Positions 8,657 through 17,577 of a stretch of 64,000 nucleotides of DNA are shown here, piece after piece. Position 1 is the first letter of the stretch, and each line of letters begins with the position of its first letter. The stretch covers positions 22,346 through 86,345 of the forward strand of contig JAATFT010000090.1 of NCBI GenBank assembly GCA_015655075.1, read 5' to 3'. Source of the stretch: Clostridiales bacterium. GTDB taxonomy: Bacteria > Bacillota > Clostridia > Lachnospirales > Lachnospiraceae. A model generated the notes under the pieces. That model did no database searches. It saw only the letters and a program-made list of their open reading frames with translations, and was not told the origin of the DNA. Made by a program: the position numbers and the translations under genes.

Positions 8657-8722
8657 CATTTTAGTTATTAAAAGAGTTTTAAAAACTATGAAAATAATAT
8701 AAAAATAATGAGGCGAAATATA

Positions 8723-9709
8723 ATGGCTGATGCAGGTGAAATTAAAAATATGAATACAAAGGCTGTACGACGTATAATGCAGCAAAAAGGTATTATAAGT
8801 AAGAATAAATTAGCCCGTGAAACAGGATTAAGCTTCCCCACTATTAGCCGTACCATTGAGCAATTGGTTGCGGCGGGTGAATTAGAACAAAGGGGAACAA
8901 GCAATTCCACGGGTGGGCGCAGCGCACAGCTTTTTGCAATAAATCCGGTTTTTATGGTATCTTTACTGCTTCGTTTAGAAGCCAAAAAATTAAACTGGTC
9001 TGTTAGCGACCTGCTTGGCAGAAGCTTAGAATCTGGATTGGAACTTTGTTCAGAGGGAGTATTACAGACAATCGACACGCTAATCATGCGTGTACAGGTG
9101 CGTTACCCGCAGCTTAAGGCTATTGCAGTGGGATTGGCGGCTACCGTTCATTATGGAACTGTAACCGAATGTTTTACTCATGCTGAGCTGCGGGGCGTGA
9201 ACTTGTCTTTGCATGTTATGGATATCTCCAAACTTCCCTGTAGTGTGGAGGGCGATATGCATGTGGTTTCCACAGGATATTGGGCAAATTGTAACCATTC
9301 TCCGAAAGCAGTTGCCTGTATTTATTTAGGCGAGGGAGGAATTGGTTCCGGCATTGTTATTGAAGGAAATGCCTGGCACGGCGCTTCTGAATTTGCAGGA
9401 GAGCTGCACTATCTTCCGATTGAAGATAATCTTAAATACGCGCGGACACATTTTTCCGGTGTAAATATTGCAGATTATTACGGTAAGATAATCCGGTCCT
9501 ATGCGGCTTTGTTGAATCCTGATCGGGTCATTCTTTATGAAAATGACCTTATTAAAGGGAAAGCGGATGAAATCCGCAGGATATGTGCCAATAACCTTCC
9601 TGCACAAGCCATCCCGCAGATTGAGATATCAAACAGCTTTGATGAAGATTATGAAAAGGGGCTATATGCTCTTGCCGGTCGTCTGCTTGAACAACAGGCA
9701 GAATATTAA
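8723..9709 (+). CDS. ROK-family transcriptional regulator (short form)
   Basis: 328 aa from the ATG at 8723, preferred over the ATG at 8708 because GAGG (8710-8713) lies at a workable distance from the former and nothing precedes the latter. Residues ~10-65 form a winged helix (NTKAVRRIMQQKGIISKNKL, TGLSFPTISRTIEQL). The rest is a sugar-kinase-like ROK domain with YLGEGGIGSGIVIEG and SEFAGELHYLPIE. The C-x-C-G-x-x-G-C zinc motif of glucokinase-type ROK proteins is absent and the protein is shorter than the usual 380-400 aa. Probably a sugar-responsive repressor; possible targets are the nearby sugar operon or its own strong promoter. Confidence 0.85.
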   Translation: MADAGEIKNMNTKAVRRIMQQKGIISKNKLARETGLSFPTISRTIEQLVAAGELEQRGTSNSTGGRSAQLFAINPVFMVSLLLRLEAKKLNWSVSDLLGRSLESGLELCSEGVLQTIDTLIMRVQVRYPQLKAIAVGLAATVHYGTVTECFTHAELRGVNLSLHVMDISKLPCSVEGDMHVVSTGYWANCNHSPKAVACIYLGEGGIGSGIVIEGNAWHGASEFAGELHYLPIEDNLKYARTHFSGVNIADYYGKIIRSYAALLNPDRVILYENDLIKGKADEIRRICANNLPAQAIPQIEISNSFDEDYEKGLYALAGRLLEQQAEY

Positions 9710-9844
9710 TTTTGCGGAAAGAATTATGATAACAAAGATTAATAATCACATTATAAATTTTGTGAGCCTTCAGGCAAATGAAAAATTAAAGAGACTTTCA
9801 TTATGAATGAACAAGTTAAAAGGATATAAAACACGAGAAGCTTA

Positions 9845-9870
9845 AAAGAGTCTGGCAAGCCAGACTCTTT
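9845..9870. terminator. bidirectional-type terminator hairpin
   Basis: AAAGAGTCTGGC (9845-9856), loop AA, GCCAGACTCTTT (9859-9870) is a perfect 12-bp stem. Almost the same stem recurs at 25686-25707, so it may also be a dispersed repeat. It closes the ROK transcription unit. Confidence 0.6.
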
Positions 9871-10009
9871 CTTATATAAGAAAGGATCTTGGGCAAAAAA
9901 TGCATGGGCATTAATCAGTAAAAGATATGTAAAAAGCCGTAAATCAGTGTTATAATATGTTAATAACGGTAACCTGGTACATAAAAGATTTACAATTGGA
10001 GGTGGTATT

Positions 10010-10171
10010 GTGGAACGAATGTATGCTTTTACTGCTACGTCAGGCAATTACGGATTTAATTTTGGACAGGAAGGCGTTTCCGGCCATTTTATTGTCACGG
10101 CTGTTTTAATACCGGAATCTGCATTAATTTCAGCAGAAATTGATATAAAAGAGATACGGAAAAGAGATTAA
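10010..10171 (+). pseudogene. DUF3800-like N-terminal fragment
   Basis: A 53-codon frame with ribosome site GGAGGTG and a GTG start (10010; ATG also at 10019) reads MYAFTATSGNYGFNFGQEGV followed by SGHFIVTAVLI. This matches the beginning of DUF3800 proteins (RNase H-like fold, often in mobile regions), where the expected acidic residue in MYAF-D-x-SGN is replaced by Thr. DUF3800 proteins are several times longer, so this is a remnant. The remaining 10172-10840 holds one 88-bp repeat and no gene that I can support. Confidence 0.45.
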
Positions 10172-10259
10172 AACACTGAAGCAATTCTTTGATTTGATAA
10201 ATAATTAAAGATATTGTATTCCATATTTGCCTGCGTTATATTGTTACGATAGAATATTC

Positions 10260-10347
10260 CTGGAGTGTGTTTGAAAAATGCTTGTGACGCAGCATACCGC
10301 AAAGTGGGGCGGTCAAAACGGTGCAATGATTTTTCAACACGCTCTAG
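10260..10347 (-). repeat. 88-bp palindromic repeat, copy 1
   Basis: The element has imperfect terminal inverted repeats (CTGGAGTGTGTTTGAAAAAT at the left; the right end reads CTAGAGCGTGTTGAAAAATC on the other strand) and an inner core ACCGC-AAAGTGG-GGCGGT. A homologous 88-bp copy lies in reverse orientation at 29333-29420. Size, ends and dispersed copies suggest a miniature mobile or REP-like element. Confidence 0.75.
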
Positions 10348-10840
10348 TACAAGGGAAAAAACTGTCATAGTATTATGCAACCCATAAAAATTCTTTAAAT
10401 AAGGAAACTGGACGAGCTTATATACAATTATGACACAAGATTCTACAGATATAATAAACTTTTAAGCAAGGGGCAGATTAACATGGATTATATTTTCAAA
10501 ATACGGTGATACTTCATTTTTGCGGAAAGAAAAAGCCCTGGCATAAAAATTACAGCGGAGAATTCCATTCCTTGTATAAACATTATGAAAAAATGACATT
10601 TGGTGCCTGAATGAAAAGGTGACTTCTGGTATTGGAAAGAGAATATTTTAGAATTTCAAAAATTTAAGTAATTTTAAAGTTACAATGATATTCTTTTATA
10701 AAACAGGAAAAATATCATGAAACAGGGATTTTTAAGAAACAAGTGGTAAAAATTTCAAATGGTTTTGTATTTTTGTAATATATAAAAGTAAACGGAAGCA
10801 ATACAAAAGGGCGGATCCAAAGGCGTATGGAGGGATGGGT

Positions 10841-11515
10841 ATGAGAATTTTACTTGCGGAGGATGAAAAGGAATTATCGAATGCTTTAGTTGCGATTTTA
10901 AAACATAATAATTATTCGGTGGATGCGGTTTATGACGGAGCGGATGCCCTGGACTACGGATTGTCTGAGAACTATGATATCATTATTTTAGATATTATGA
11001 TGCCTAAGATGAGCGGTCTTAAGGTTTTGGAAAAATTAAGGAAAAAGGGAATTTCCACGCCCATTTTAATACTTACGGCCAAAACGGAGATTGAAGACCG
11101 TATTATCGGTTTGGATACGGGTGCGGATGATTACCTGGGGAAACCTTTTGCCATGGGGGAATTGCTTGCAAGAGTCCGTGCCATGTCAAGACGTAAATCG
11201 GAATTTACGCCAAACATAATGGGTCTGGGCAATATCAGACTGAATAAAGAAAACTTCGAACTGTCCAACGAGAAAACCTCATTAAGGCTTAGCAATAAGG
11301 AATTTCAGATGCTGGAAATGCTCATAAATAATCCGAAACGCCTGATATCCACGGAACAGTTTATGGAGAGGATTTGGGGCTATGATGCAGAGGCGGAAAT
11401 CAGCGTGGTATGGGTATATATTTCTTATCTGCGTAAAAAGCTGGAATCTTTAAATGCCAATGTAAAAATTAAGGCGGTCAGAGGTGTCGGTTACACCCTG
11501 GAGGAAGTCAGATGA
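10841..11515 (+). CDS. OmpR-family response regulator
   Basis: 224 aa from ATG 10841, chosen because GGAGGG (10829-10834) abuts the ATG at 10835 too closely but suits 10841. Receiver domain: acidic pocket in AEDE, phospho-acceptor D51 in LDIMMPKM, Thr in LILTAKT and Lys in GKPFAMGEL. The C-terminal winged helix ends with the usual RGVGYTLEE. Its stop overlaps the ATG of the histidine kinase by four bases, a standard two-component pair. Likely target: the VTC-domain gene cluster just downstream, whose promoter carries direct TTAAG repeats. Confidence 0.95.
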   Translation: MRILLAEDEKELSNALVAILKHNNYSVDAVYDGADALDYGLSENYDIIILDIMMPKMSGLKVLEKLRKKGISTPILILTAKTEIEDRIIGLDTGADDYLGKPFAMGELLARVRAMSRRKSEFTPNIMGLGNIRLNKENFELSNEKTSLRLSNKEFQMLEMLINNPKRLISTEQFMERIWGYDAEAEISVVWVYISYLRKKLESLNANVKIKAVRGVGYTLEEVR

Positions 11516-12765
11516 TCCGAAAATTACAAAGAAAGTTCATCATGATTACAATGATGTCATTGACCCTGGTCATGGCGCTGTTGGTAGGTTCCATTAATGT
11601 CATTAATTTTCATCAGACGGATCGATTGGTAAGGGGGACAATTAAGCTTCTAGCGGATAACCAGGGTAAGTTCCCCAAGTTTGAGAAGGAAAAACCGCCC
11701 CACAATAAGCCGGATTCCGGATTGATGAATGAGGAAACTCCTTATGTAACAAGGTATTTCTCCGTTGAGGTCAATGAAAACAGCAGTATCGGCAAGATAG
11801 ATACAAGCCATATCACCGCCGTAACTTCGGAAGATGCCGCAGAATATACCGCTAAAGTATTAAGTAACGGTAACAGCAGCGGATATAAAGGCATATATAA
11901 ATATGCGGTCGTAAAAAAGGAGAATGGCTCCATGGTTATATTTGTTGACTGCAGGAGCCAGCTTAGAACCGCTACTTTGTTATTACGGGTTTCAGTGGGT
12001 GTTGCACTTGCAACCCTCATCCTTGTATTCCTTTTAGTATCTGTTTTTTCCAGAAGGGCCATAAAACCGATTATTATCAGTATGGAAAAGCAAAAACAGT
12101 TTATTACGGATGCCGGTCACGAGATTAAAACTCCTCTGGCCATAATTTCGGCCAATGCAGATGTACTGGAGCTGACCGGGGGAGAAAATGAGTGGATTAC
12201 CAGCATTCGGAATCAAACGAACCGTCTTGATAAGCTGGTTAAAAATCTGTTGATGCTTTCCAAAATGGATGAGGATAGTATTAAATTATCATTTCATGAT
12301 TTTGATATCAGCAGGGCGGTTTCAGAAATAGCCGGTTCCTTTGCGGCTCTTGCAGAGACGCAGAATAAAAAATTACAGATGGATATTAAACCGGGTCTTG
12401 TATTATATGGGGATGAGAACGGTATCCACCAGCTTGTATCCACGCTTTTGGATAATGCCATGAAATATTCCAATAAAAACGGAACCATTAAGGTATCTTT
12501 AAGTGCCTCAAAAAAGGGTATTAAATTGGAGATATATAATACAACGGATGAAATCTATACGGAAAATCTAAATCAGTTATTTGACCGTTTTTATCGTGTG
12601 GATTCTTCAAGATCCAGGGAAACCGGTGGATATGGAATCGGACTTTCTATTGCAAGATCCATTGTAGAAGCTCATCACGGTAAAATTTCGGTTAAAAGTG
12701 AGAATGGGAAATCCATTTGTTTTACGGTTTTTTATAATGAAGCAGGAAATAAACGGGGCTGTTGA
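11512..12765 (+). CDS. membrane sensor histidine kinase
   Basis: 417 aa. Two membrane helices (about 9-30 and 153-177) flank an extracellular sensor loop of about 120 residues. HisKA box with H203 in GHEIKTPLAI; HATPase N-box DNAMKYS and a GGYGIGLSIARSIV glycine box. It would phosphorylate the regulator encoded just before it. The last codons (RGC and stop) lie inside the arm of a palindromic repeat that starts at 12755, so the native C terminus may have been altered by repeat insertion. Signal unknown. Confidence 0.94.
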   Translation: MIRKLQRKFIMITMMSLTLVMALLVGSINVINFHQTDRLVRGTIKLLADNQGKFPKFEKEKPPHNKPDSGLMNEETPYVTRYFSVEVNENSSIGKIDTSHITAVTSEDAAEYTAKVLSNGNSSGYKGIYKYAVVKKENGSMVIFVDCRSQLRTATLLLRVSVGVALATLILVFLLVSVFSRRAIKPIIISMEKQKQFITDAGHEIKTPLAIISANADVLELTGGENEWITSIRNQTNRLDKLVKNLLMLSKMDEDSIKLSFHDFDISRAVSEIAGSFAALAETQNKKLQMDIKPGLVLYGDENGIHQLVSTLLDNAMKYSNKNGTIKVSLSASKKGIKLEIYNTTDEIYTENLNQLFDRFYRVDSSRSRETGGYGIGLSIARSIVEAHHGKISVKSENGKSICFTVFYNEAGNKRGC

Positions 12766-12819
12766 AAAATAGCTTAATTAATCTATTCGAAGTAAATTAA
12801 GTTATCCTGCAACAGCCCC
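12755..12819. repeat. 65-bp palindromic repeat, possible terminator
   Basis: GGGGCTGTTG (12755-12764) pairs with CAACAGCCCC (12810-12819); inner AGCTTAATT and AATTAAGT segments extend the stem. There is no clear T-tract. The element overlaps the end of the histidine-kinase gene. Its ends resemble small repeats common in clostridia (from memory). Confidence 0.5.
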
Positions 12820-12869
12820 ATTCTAGTATAAAAATTCAGCCTTAAAGAGTTTCATTTATGGGAAGTTAA

Positions 12870-12894
12870 AGCGGACCCGGAATATCCGCTTTGA
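12870..12894. repeat. short repeat AGCGGA..TATCCGCTTTGA, copy 1
   Basis: An imperfect hairpin, AGCGGA then a spacer then TCCGCT, followed by TTGA. Close copies occur at 24052, 25736 and 41752. Here the flanking sequence shared by the other three copies is absent. Confidence 0.5.
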
Positions 12895-12940
12895 CGTATG
12901 GAGTACTTTTTTTAAGAAATTGTAAAAATAATGTAAATTT

Positions 12941-12972
12941 TTAAGGTTCATTTTAAGTAGGGGGAGTATAAT
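12941..12972 (+). promoter_or_regulatory. probable response-regulator-dependent promoter of the VTC cluster
   Basis: A perfect TATAAT (12967-12972) lacks a -35 at the right distance. Instead TTAAG occurs at 12941-12945 and 12953-12957 (12 bp apart, close to one helical turn), with another at 12912-12916. OmpR-family regulators commonly bind such direct repeats next to a poor -35, and such a regulator is encoded just upstream. Binding is inferred. Confidence 0.4.
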
Positions 12973-13007
12973 CGGTCTATCAGATAATTGAGAAAGGAGG
13001 AGTATAG

Positions 13008-13739
13008 ATGAATCAAAATCAAGAAACATTTAAAAGATTTGAAAAAAAATATTTATTGGAAGGGGAGAAATATGAATTATTAAAACTAAGATTACAAGAT
13101 TATCTGATAGAAGACGATTATGGTGAAACTACGATCTGCAATATATATTTTGATACGCCGGACCATCGTCTGATCCGAAATTCCATGGAGAAGCCAATAT
13201 ATAAAGAGAAACTTAGGTTAAGAAGTTACGGAACTCCCCAGGAATTGGATACTGTTTTTATTGAATTAAAAAAGAAATATAAGGGGATTGTTTACAAAAG
13301 ACGGGTAAAATCAGAGCTTTTTACGGCGGAACATTATTTATATGACTTGGAACCGACAGTGGAACCATCACAGATTACCAGGGAAATAGACTGGTTTTTG
13401 AATTTCTACGGGGAGGTTAAACCTGCCATGTATATATCTTATAACCGGATTGCCCTGTATGGCAAAGAGGATAAGAATATCAGGGTAACCTTTGACAGCA
13501 ATATTATATGGCGGGAGGAAGAACTCTGGCTGGAACGAGGTGTATGGGGTACCCCATTACTGGAAGAAGATTTGCGGCTTATGGAGATTAAGGTACCCGG
13601 CGCTATGCCTCTCTGGCTGTCCCATATTTTAAATGAATTGGAAATATTTCCAGGTTCTTTTTCCAAATACGGTCAAGGATATCAGAAGGCATTACTGTTA
13701 AGAAAGGAAAAAAGAAAAGGGGAAATAGCTTATGTTTAA
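13008..13739 (+). CDS. VTC-domain protein (polyphosphate polymerase-like)
   Basis: 243 aa, a single VTC domain. It starts with the family pattern RFEKKYLL, continues with YFDTP, then the basic KEKLRLRSYG and IELKKKYKGIVYKRRV, which line the tunnel of the triphosphate-tunnel fold, and ends with a conserved PGSFSKYGQGY. In yeast Vtc4 this fold makes polyphosphate; bacterial copies beside DUF4956 and Cthe_2159-like proteins are not biochemically settled. RBS GAAAGGAGGAG is strong. The gene overlaps the following membrane gene by 8 bp. Confidence 0.88.
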   Translation: MNQNQETFKRFEKKYLLEGEKYELLKLRLQDYLIEDDYGETTICNIYFDTPDHRLIRNSMEKPIYKEKLRLRSYGTPQELDTVFIELKKKYKGIVYKRRVKSELFTAEHYLYDLEPTVEPSQITREIDWFLNFYGEVKPAMYISYNRIALYGKEDKNIRVTFDSNIIWREEELWLERGVWGTPLLEEDLRLMEIKVPGAMPLWLSHILNELEIFPGSFSKYGQGYQKALLLRKEKRKGEIAYV

Positions 13740-14397
13740 TTCAATTTTATCAGATGTATTTACAATGGAAACATTTTTAATCTGCATGATATGCTCTGTT
13801 TTATTAGGAGCAGTGATGGCATTACTCCACAGTTTATATAACAACAGCAGCAAAGGCTTTATCATAACCATCGCTCTGCTGCCGGCTATTGTCCAAATGG
13901 TCATTATGTTAGTAAACGGGAATCTTGGTACCGGAGTTGCTGTAATGGGAGCCTTCAGCCTTGTCCGTTTCCGCTCCATACCTGGGAATGCCAAGGAAAT
14001 CAACAGCATTTTTATGGCTATGGCGGTGGGACTGGCAACGGGAACCGGGTATCTGGCAGCAGCGGTTCTATTTGTCATCATCCTCGGCGGTATAAGTATC
14101 ATATATAATATCAGCAGCTTTGGAGAGTGGAAACAGAAAGAAAAAGAGCTTAGGATTACTATTCCGGAGAGCTTGGACTATAACGGAGTTTTTGATGATC
14201 TGTTTTCCAAGTATACGAAGAAAAATGTTCTGATTCATGTTAAAACTGCCAATATGGGCAGCCTTTATAAATTAAATTATCGGGTTATATTAAAAAATCT
14301 GGACGAAGAAAAGGCGTTTATTGACGAGATTCGTTGCAGAAACGGAAACTTGGAAATTGCTCTCGGTAAGATTACATACGGAAGCGATGAACTTTAA
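13732..14397 (+). CDS. DUF4956 membrane protein
   Basis: 221 aa. Three to four hydrophobic helices occupy the first ~130 residues (VLLGAVMALLHSLYNN, NLGTGVAVMGAFSLVRFRSI, AVLFVIILGGISIIYNI). A soluble C-terminal domain of about 90 residues follows. GAFSLVRFRS and PGNAKEI are the most conserved marks of DUF4956. Frequently next to VTC-domain proteins, as here, so it probably forms a membrane complex with the preceding product; its molecular role is unknown. Confidence 0.85.
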   Translation: MFNSILSDVFTMETFLICMICSVLLGAVMALLHSLYNNSSKGFIITIALLPAIVQMVIMLVNGNLGTGVAVMGAFSLVRFRSIPGNAKEINSIFMAMAVGLATGTGYLAAAVLFVIILGGISIIYNISSFGEWKQKEKELRITIPESLDYNGVFDDLFSKYTKKNVLIHVKTANMGSLYKLNYRVILKNLDEEKAFIDEIRCRNGNLEIALGKITYGSDEL

Positions 14398-14420
14398 AAT
14401 AATGAAAATGAGGTGAGTTT

Positions 14421-16106
14421 ATGAGTAAAAGGTTAAAAATTTATACTTCCGTCCTGACAATTGCAGTTCTGTTATTTAACGGATGCGGGGTAAAGGCGGA
14501 TAATCAGACGGAACCGGCTGCAGACAGTACGGGCAGCACGGCCAGTGTATCGGAAACAGGAGATACTTCCTCTTCCCAGGTGGTTGTAGATACTGAATTT
14601 ACAGCAAGGGATCTGGAGGTAGGATATGAGGAAAGTACGGCGACTAATATTACATTAAACGGAAGCAGTATAGAGGTGTCGGGAGACGGGGCAGCCGCAG
14701 AGGACGGTGTACTGACAATCAGCCAGGAAGGCACCTATGTGATAAGCGGCACTTTAAATGACGGACAGATCCTTGTGGATGCAGGTGATTCGGATAAGGT
14801 GCATATTATTTTCAATGGGATAACCATATCCTGTTCGCAAAATGCTCCGGTTTATATTAAAAATGCAGACAAAGTATTTATTACCCTGAAGGAGGGTACT
14901 AAAAACACATTAACCGATGGTGCCGAATATGTTCAGACGGATGACAATAATGTGGATGGCGCTATCTTTAGTAAAGCCGACTTAACCATTAACGGGGAAG
15001 GAGCTTTAAATGTCACCGGTAATTATAAACATGGAATTGCGTCCAAAGATGACCTTGTAATCACTGGAGGAATCTTAAACATTACGGCGGTAAAGGATGC
15101 CCTAAACGGCAAAGACTGTGTAAAGATTAAGGACGGCACTCTCAATCTGACGGCTTCCGGAGATGGAATCCAGTCAAAGAACGATGATGACGCCACAAAG
15201 GGATATGTTTATATTGCCGGCGGTGATATTACCGTTTTAGAAAGCGATGAAGGAATTGAAGGTACGGTCATCCTGATTGAAGACGGTACAGTCAATATTA
15301 CGGCTGAAGATGACGGAATGAACGCAGCAAGCGACAGCAGCAGTGGGACAGTGGATGACGCTACGGTAAATACTGAATCAGGAAATCCAACGGCAAATAA
15401 AGAGGCCAATCAGGGAGCGAAGAGGCCGGCAAGAAAAACAACAAAAACAACAGATACGACTGAAATTACAACAGATACAACGGAAGATACAGCAGATACT
15501 TCGGATGAAAATACGGCGCCGGCGGACGGTGATTTTGGCGGAGGCTTCGGAGGCGGTGACTTTGGCGGAGGCGACTTTGGCGGAGGCGGAGGTGCTTTTG
15601 AAGAGGATACGAATTGCTACATTTCCATTAAAGGCGGATTAATTACCGTAAATGCAGGCGGTGACGGAATTGACTCCAACGGTTCCCTGTATGTATCAGG
15701 CGGCAGTACGTATGTCAGCGGTCCTACCGCTAGAGATAACGGGGCCCTTGATTATGCCGGAGCAGCAGAGATAACAGGGGGAACGTTTATTGCGGCAGGC
15801 AGCTCAGGCATGGCACAGGCATTCTCGGATACTTCCACTCAATATTCCCTTTTGTATAACTTTACGACAGCGATTAAAGCCGGAACAGAAATAAAGTTAA
15901 CGGATGAAGGCGGTAATGTAATAGCTTCTTATACGCCGGATAAGGAATATCAGTCCGTAGTGATCAGTGCGCCGGATCTTACTAAGGGTAATACCTATAC
16001 TTTAACCTGCGGGGATCAGACTGCCGATATAACGCTGACATCCGTGGTAACAAGCAACGGGCAGCAGGGAGGCGGTCCTGGCGGTCCCGGAGGCCCCGGA
16101 AGATAG
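14421..16106 (+). CDS. Cthe_2159-like surface beta-helix lipoprotein
   Basis: 561 aa. Signal peptide with lipobox LFNGC, then repeated ISGTLNDGQI, INGEGALNV and VKIKDGTLNL type turns, characteristic of the carbohydrate-binding-domain family founded by Clostridium thermocellum Cthe_2159, a parallel beta-helix reported to bind cellulose or acidic sugars. A Thr/Asp-rich linker and a GGG-rich stretch (residues ~330-395) split the domain, and the C terminus is GQQGGGPGGPGGPGR. It is 23 bp after the DUF4956 gene and probably co-transcribed. Likely an exposed cell-envelope protein under control of the two-component pair upstream. Confidence 0.82.
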   Translation: MSKRLKIYTSVLTIAVLLFNGCGVKADNQTEPAADSTGSTASVSETGDTSSSQVVVDTEFTARDLEVGYEESTATNITLNGSSIEVSGDGAAAEDGVLTISQEGTYVISGTLNDGQILVDAGDSDKVHIIFNGITISCSQNAPVYIKNADKVFITLKEGTKNTLTDGAEYVQTDDNNVDGAIFSKADLTINGEGALNVTGNYKHGIASKDDLVITGGILNITAVKDALNGKDCVKIKDGTLNLTASGDGIQSKNDDDATKGYVYIAGGDITVLESDEGIEGTVILIEDGTVNITAEDDGMNAASDSSSGTVDDATVNTESGNPTANKEANQGAKRPARKTTKTTDTTEITTDTTEDTADTSDENTAPADGDFGGGFGGGDFGGGDFGGGGGAFEEDTNCYISIKGGLITVNAGGDGIDSNGSLYVSGGSTYVSGPTARDNGALDYAGAAEITGGTFIAAGSSGMAQAFSDTSTQYSLLYNFTTAIKAGTEIKLTDEGGNVIASYTPDKEYQSVVISAPDLTKGNTYTLTCGDQTADITLTSVVTSNGQQGGGPGGPGGPGR

Positions 16107-16194
16107 ACGGGTCAGAACAGTGCGGCTACAAGTAATGTAGGTACACTGGAGAACATAATAGTAATAAATAATTAATAATAGAACAAAAAATAAA

Positions 16195-16221
16195 GGCTGT
16201 CTGCAATTTTTGCAGGCAGCC
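16195..16221. terminator. terminator between convergent genes
   Basis: GGCTGTCTGCAA (16195-16206), loop TTT, TTGCAGGCAGCC (16210-16221): a 12-bp stem with one G-T wobble, flanked by A-rich and T-rich DNA on the two sides. It separates the Cthe_2159-like gene from the superoxide reductase gene on the other strand. Confidence 0.7.
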
Positions 16222-16274
16222 TGATTTATTTACGCAAAGGCAGTGCGAAGACAAAATAAACAATCATCAAATTG

Positions 16275-16649
16275 TTAGAATTCCGCTTTCCAAAGCCCAT
16301 GTAAATTACAGTACTCATATACGGTACCGGAATCCAACTTTTCAAATTCTGCTTTTGGTTCCATACCGGGTTTCAGATATTTTAATTGTATTTTATCATC
16401 CGTAACTAGGGCAATCCATTCAATATAATGTTCCGGTAGCGACGGATGAAGTACGGAGCCGACCGTAACTTTAATTTTATTCTCTTCTTTTGTTATTACA
16501 GGGACATGTTTTTCTTTTGCCCCGTCGGAAGTATTGGCTTTCAATTCAGTCATATTTTCTCCGCAGCAGGTAAGAGTCCCGCCTCCGTTATGAACCAAAG
16601 CTACTAAATTCCCGCAATTTTTACAACGAAAAAATTTTACATCTGCCAT
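16275..16649 (-). CDS. dfx: desulfoferrodoxin (superoxide reductase)
   Basis: 124 aa, full length for two-iron desulfoferrodoxin. The N-terminal rubredoxin-like site is CKNCG (C10, C13) plus the CC pair at 29-30. The catalytic iron ligands are visible as EKHVP with His in the middle, further His residues in LHPSLPEHY, and the C-terminal CNLHGLW. It reduces superoxide to peroxide in the cytoplasm without releasing oxygen, typical for anaerobes. It lies 88 bp after the encapsulin gene on the same strand, so an oxidative-stress/iron-storage unit is likely. Confidence 0.95.
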   Translation of the reverse strand: MADVKFFRCKNCGNLVALVHNGGGTLTCCGENMTELKANTSDGAKEKHVPVITKEENKIKVTVGSVLHPSLPEHYIEWIALVTDDKIQLKYLKPGMEPKAEFEKLDSGTVYEYCNLHGLWKAEF

Positions 16650-16737
16650 TTAGGTTTCTCCTTTGTTTTTTAGAGTACTCTCGAAAAATCAGCCGCAAAG
16701 ATGTGTACAGGGGAGTTTCCGAAAGTGCTCTTTTTAT

Positions 16738-17553
16738 TTATTCAAAAATAGTAATAGCCTGCTTGCGTTTAATCCTAAGCAGGACGCTTTCCAAAACACG
16801 GAAACTGTGATTTAAATCTTTTTGCTCTAAATAGGCAGTTGCCAGATCCTGACCAATGGCAAGATCCATATTTCTCGCTTCCGGACAGACCAGAACGGCT
16901 TTGCCGGTGCCTAAAACCGGTGAGGAAAATACATTGCCATTCAACAGCTTACTGATACGATCAATTTCAAGCAGACCGGTTCCCGGCTGTATTCTCTGTA
17001 ACTGCGTGTAAAGATCCGGGCTGAGTGTCAGTGCATAGGTTCCGAATATACCTTTTTCCGAAAATATCTCCAGAGCGGTAACAATATCGGAAAATGCGTT
17101 TTCACCGGTTGACCAGTCGGTACGTTTTATCTTATTGATACCGGGTGCAGTCAGTAATCCGTCATATCCATGGGCTGAATTACCAAAAAACACTAAGAGA
17201 TCTTCCTTCCTGGAACAGTTTTCGGCAGCGGATGCCGCTTTCGATAAATCAACGGAATATCCAAATTTCTGACTGTTTTCCAAATCTTTCGTGAAAAGGG
17301 TAAAATCATCATATATAATAGGTATTTCCACATATTTTCTTCCTTTTGTGGTTATGAAACCGTCTTCTAAGACCTCATCCAGAGACTGGGAATCATCAAT
17401 ATGGATACTTTCCATTCCGATGCCAAGAGGTCCGAAAATATGCAGGAATCTTCTTGAGATTAAAATATTACGGGCAGTATTAACAACAGTGTAGTCAATT
17501 TGATCCCATAACTCGGTTGGTAAGTTTGAATTTTCTCTTGATAAATAGCTCAT
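16738..17553 (-). CDS. enc: family-1 encapsulin shell protein
   Basis: 271 aa, standard length for the HK97-fold encapsulin protomer (linocin M18/CFP29 family). Conserved parts include the N-terminal WDQIDYTVVNTARNILISRRF, IFGPLGIG, the E-loop region RKYVEIPIIYDDFTLF, and GTYALTLSPDLYTQLQRI. It self-assembles into a protein nanocompartment; the gene just upstream (24 bp away) encodes a ferritin-like cargo with a C-terminal targeting peptide. RBS AAGGAGG lies 9 bp from the ATG. Confidence 0.95.
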   Translation of the reverse strand: MSYLSRENSNLPTELWDQIDYTVVNTARNILISRRFLHIFGPLGIGMESIHIDDSQSLDEVLEDGFITTKGRKYVEIPIIYDDFTLFTKDLENSQKFGYSVDLSKAASAAENCSRKEDLLVFFGNSAHGYDGLLTAPGINKIKRTDWSTGENAFSDIVTALEIFSEKGIFGTYALTLSPDLYTQLQRIQPGTGLLEIDRISKLLNGNVFSSPVLGTGKAVLVCPEARNMDLAIGQDLATAYLEQKDLNHSFRVLESVLLRIKRKQAITIFE

Positions 17554-17577
17554 GTGTGCACCCTCCTTTTATAAAAT

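Noticed and set aside
15420..15600. Thr-rich and Gly-rich stretch in the Cthe_2159-like gene as an assembly artefact or frameshift.
   Set aside because: The frame stays open with the beta-helix pattern on both sides; it is a low-complexity linker.
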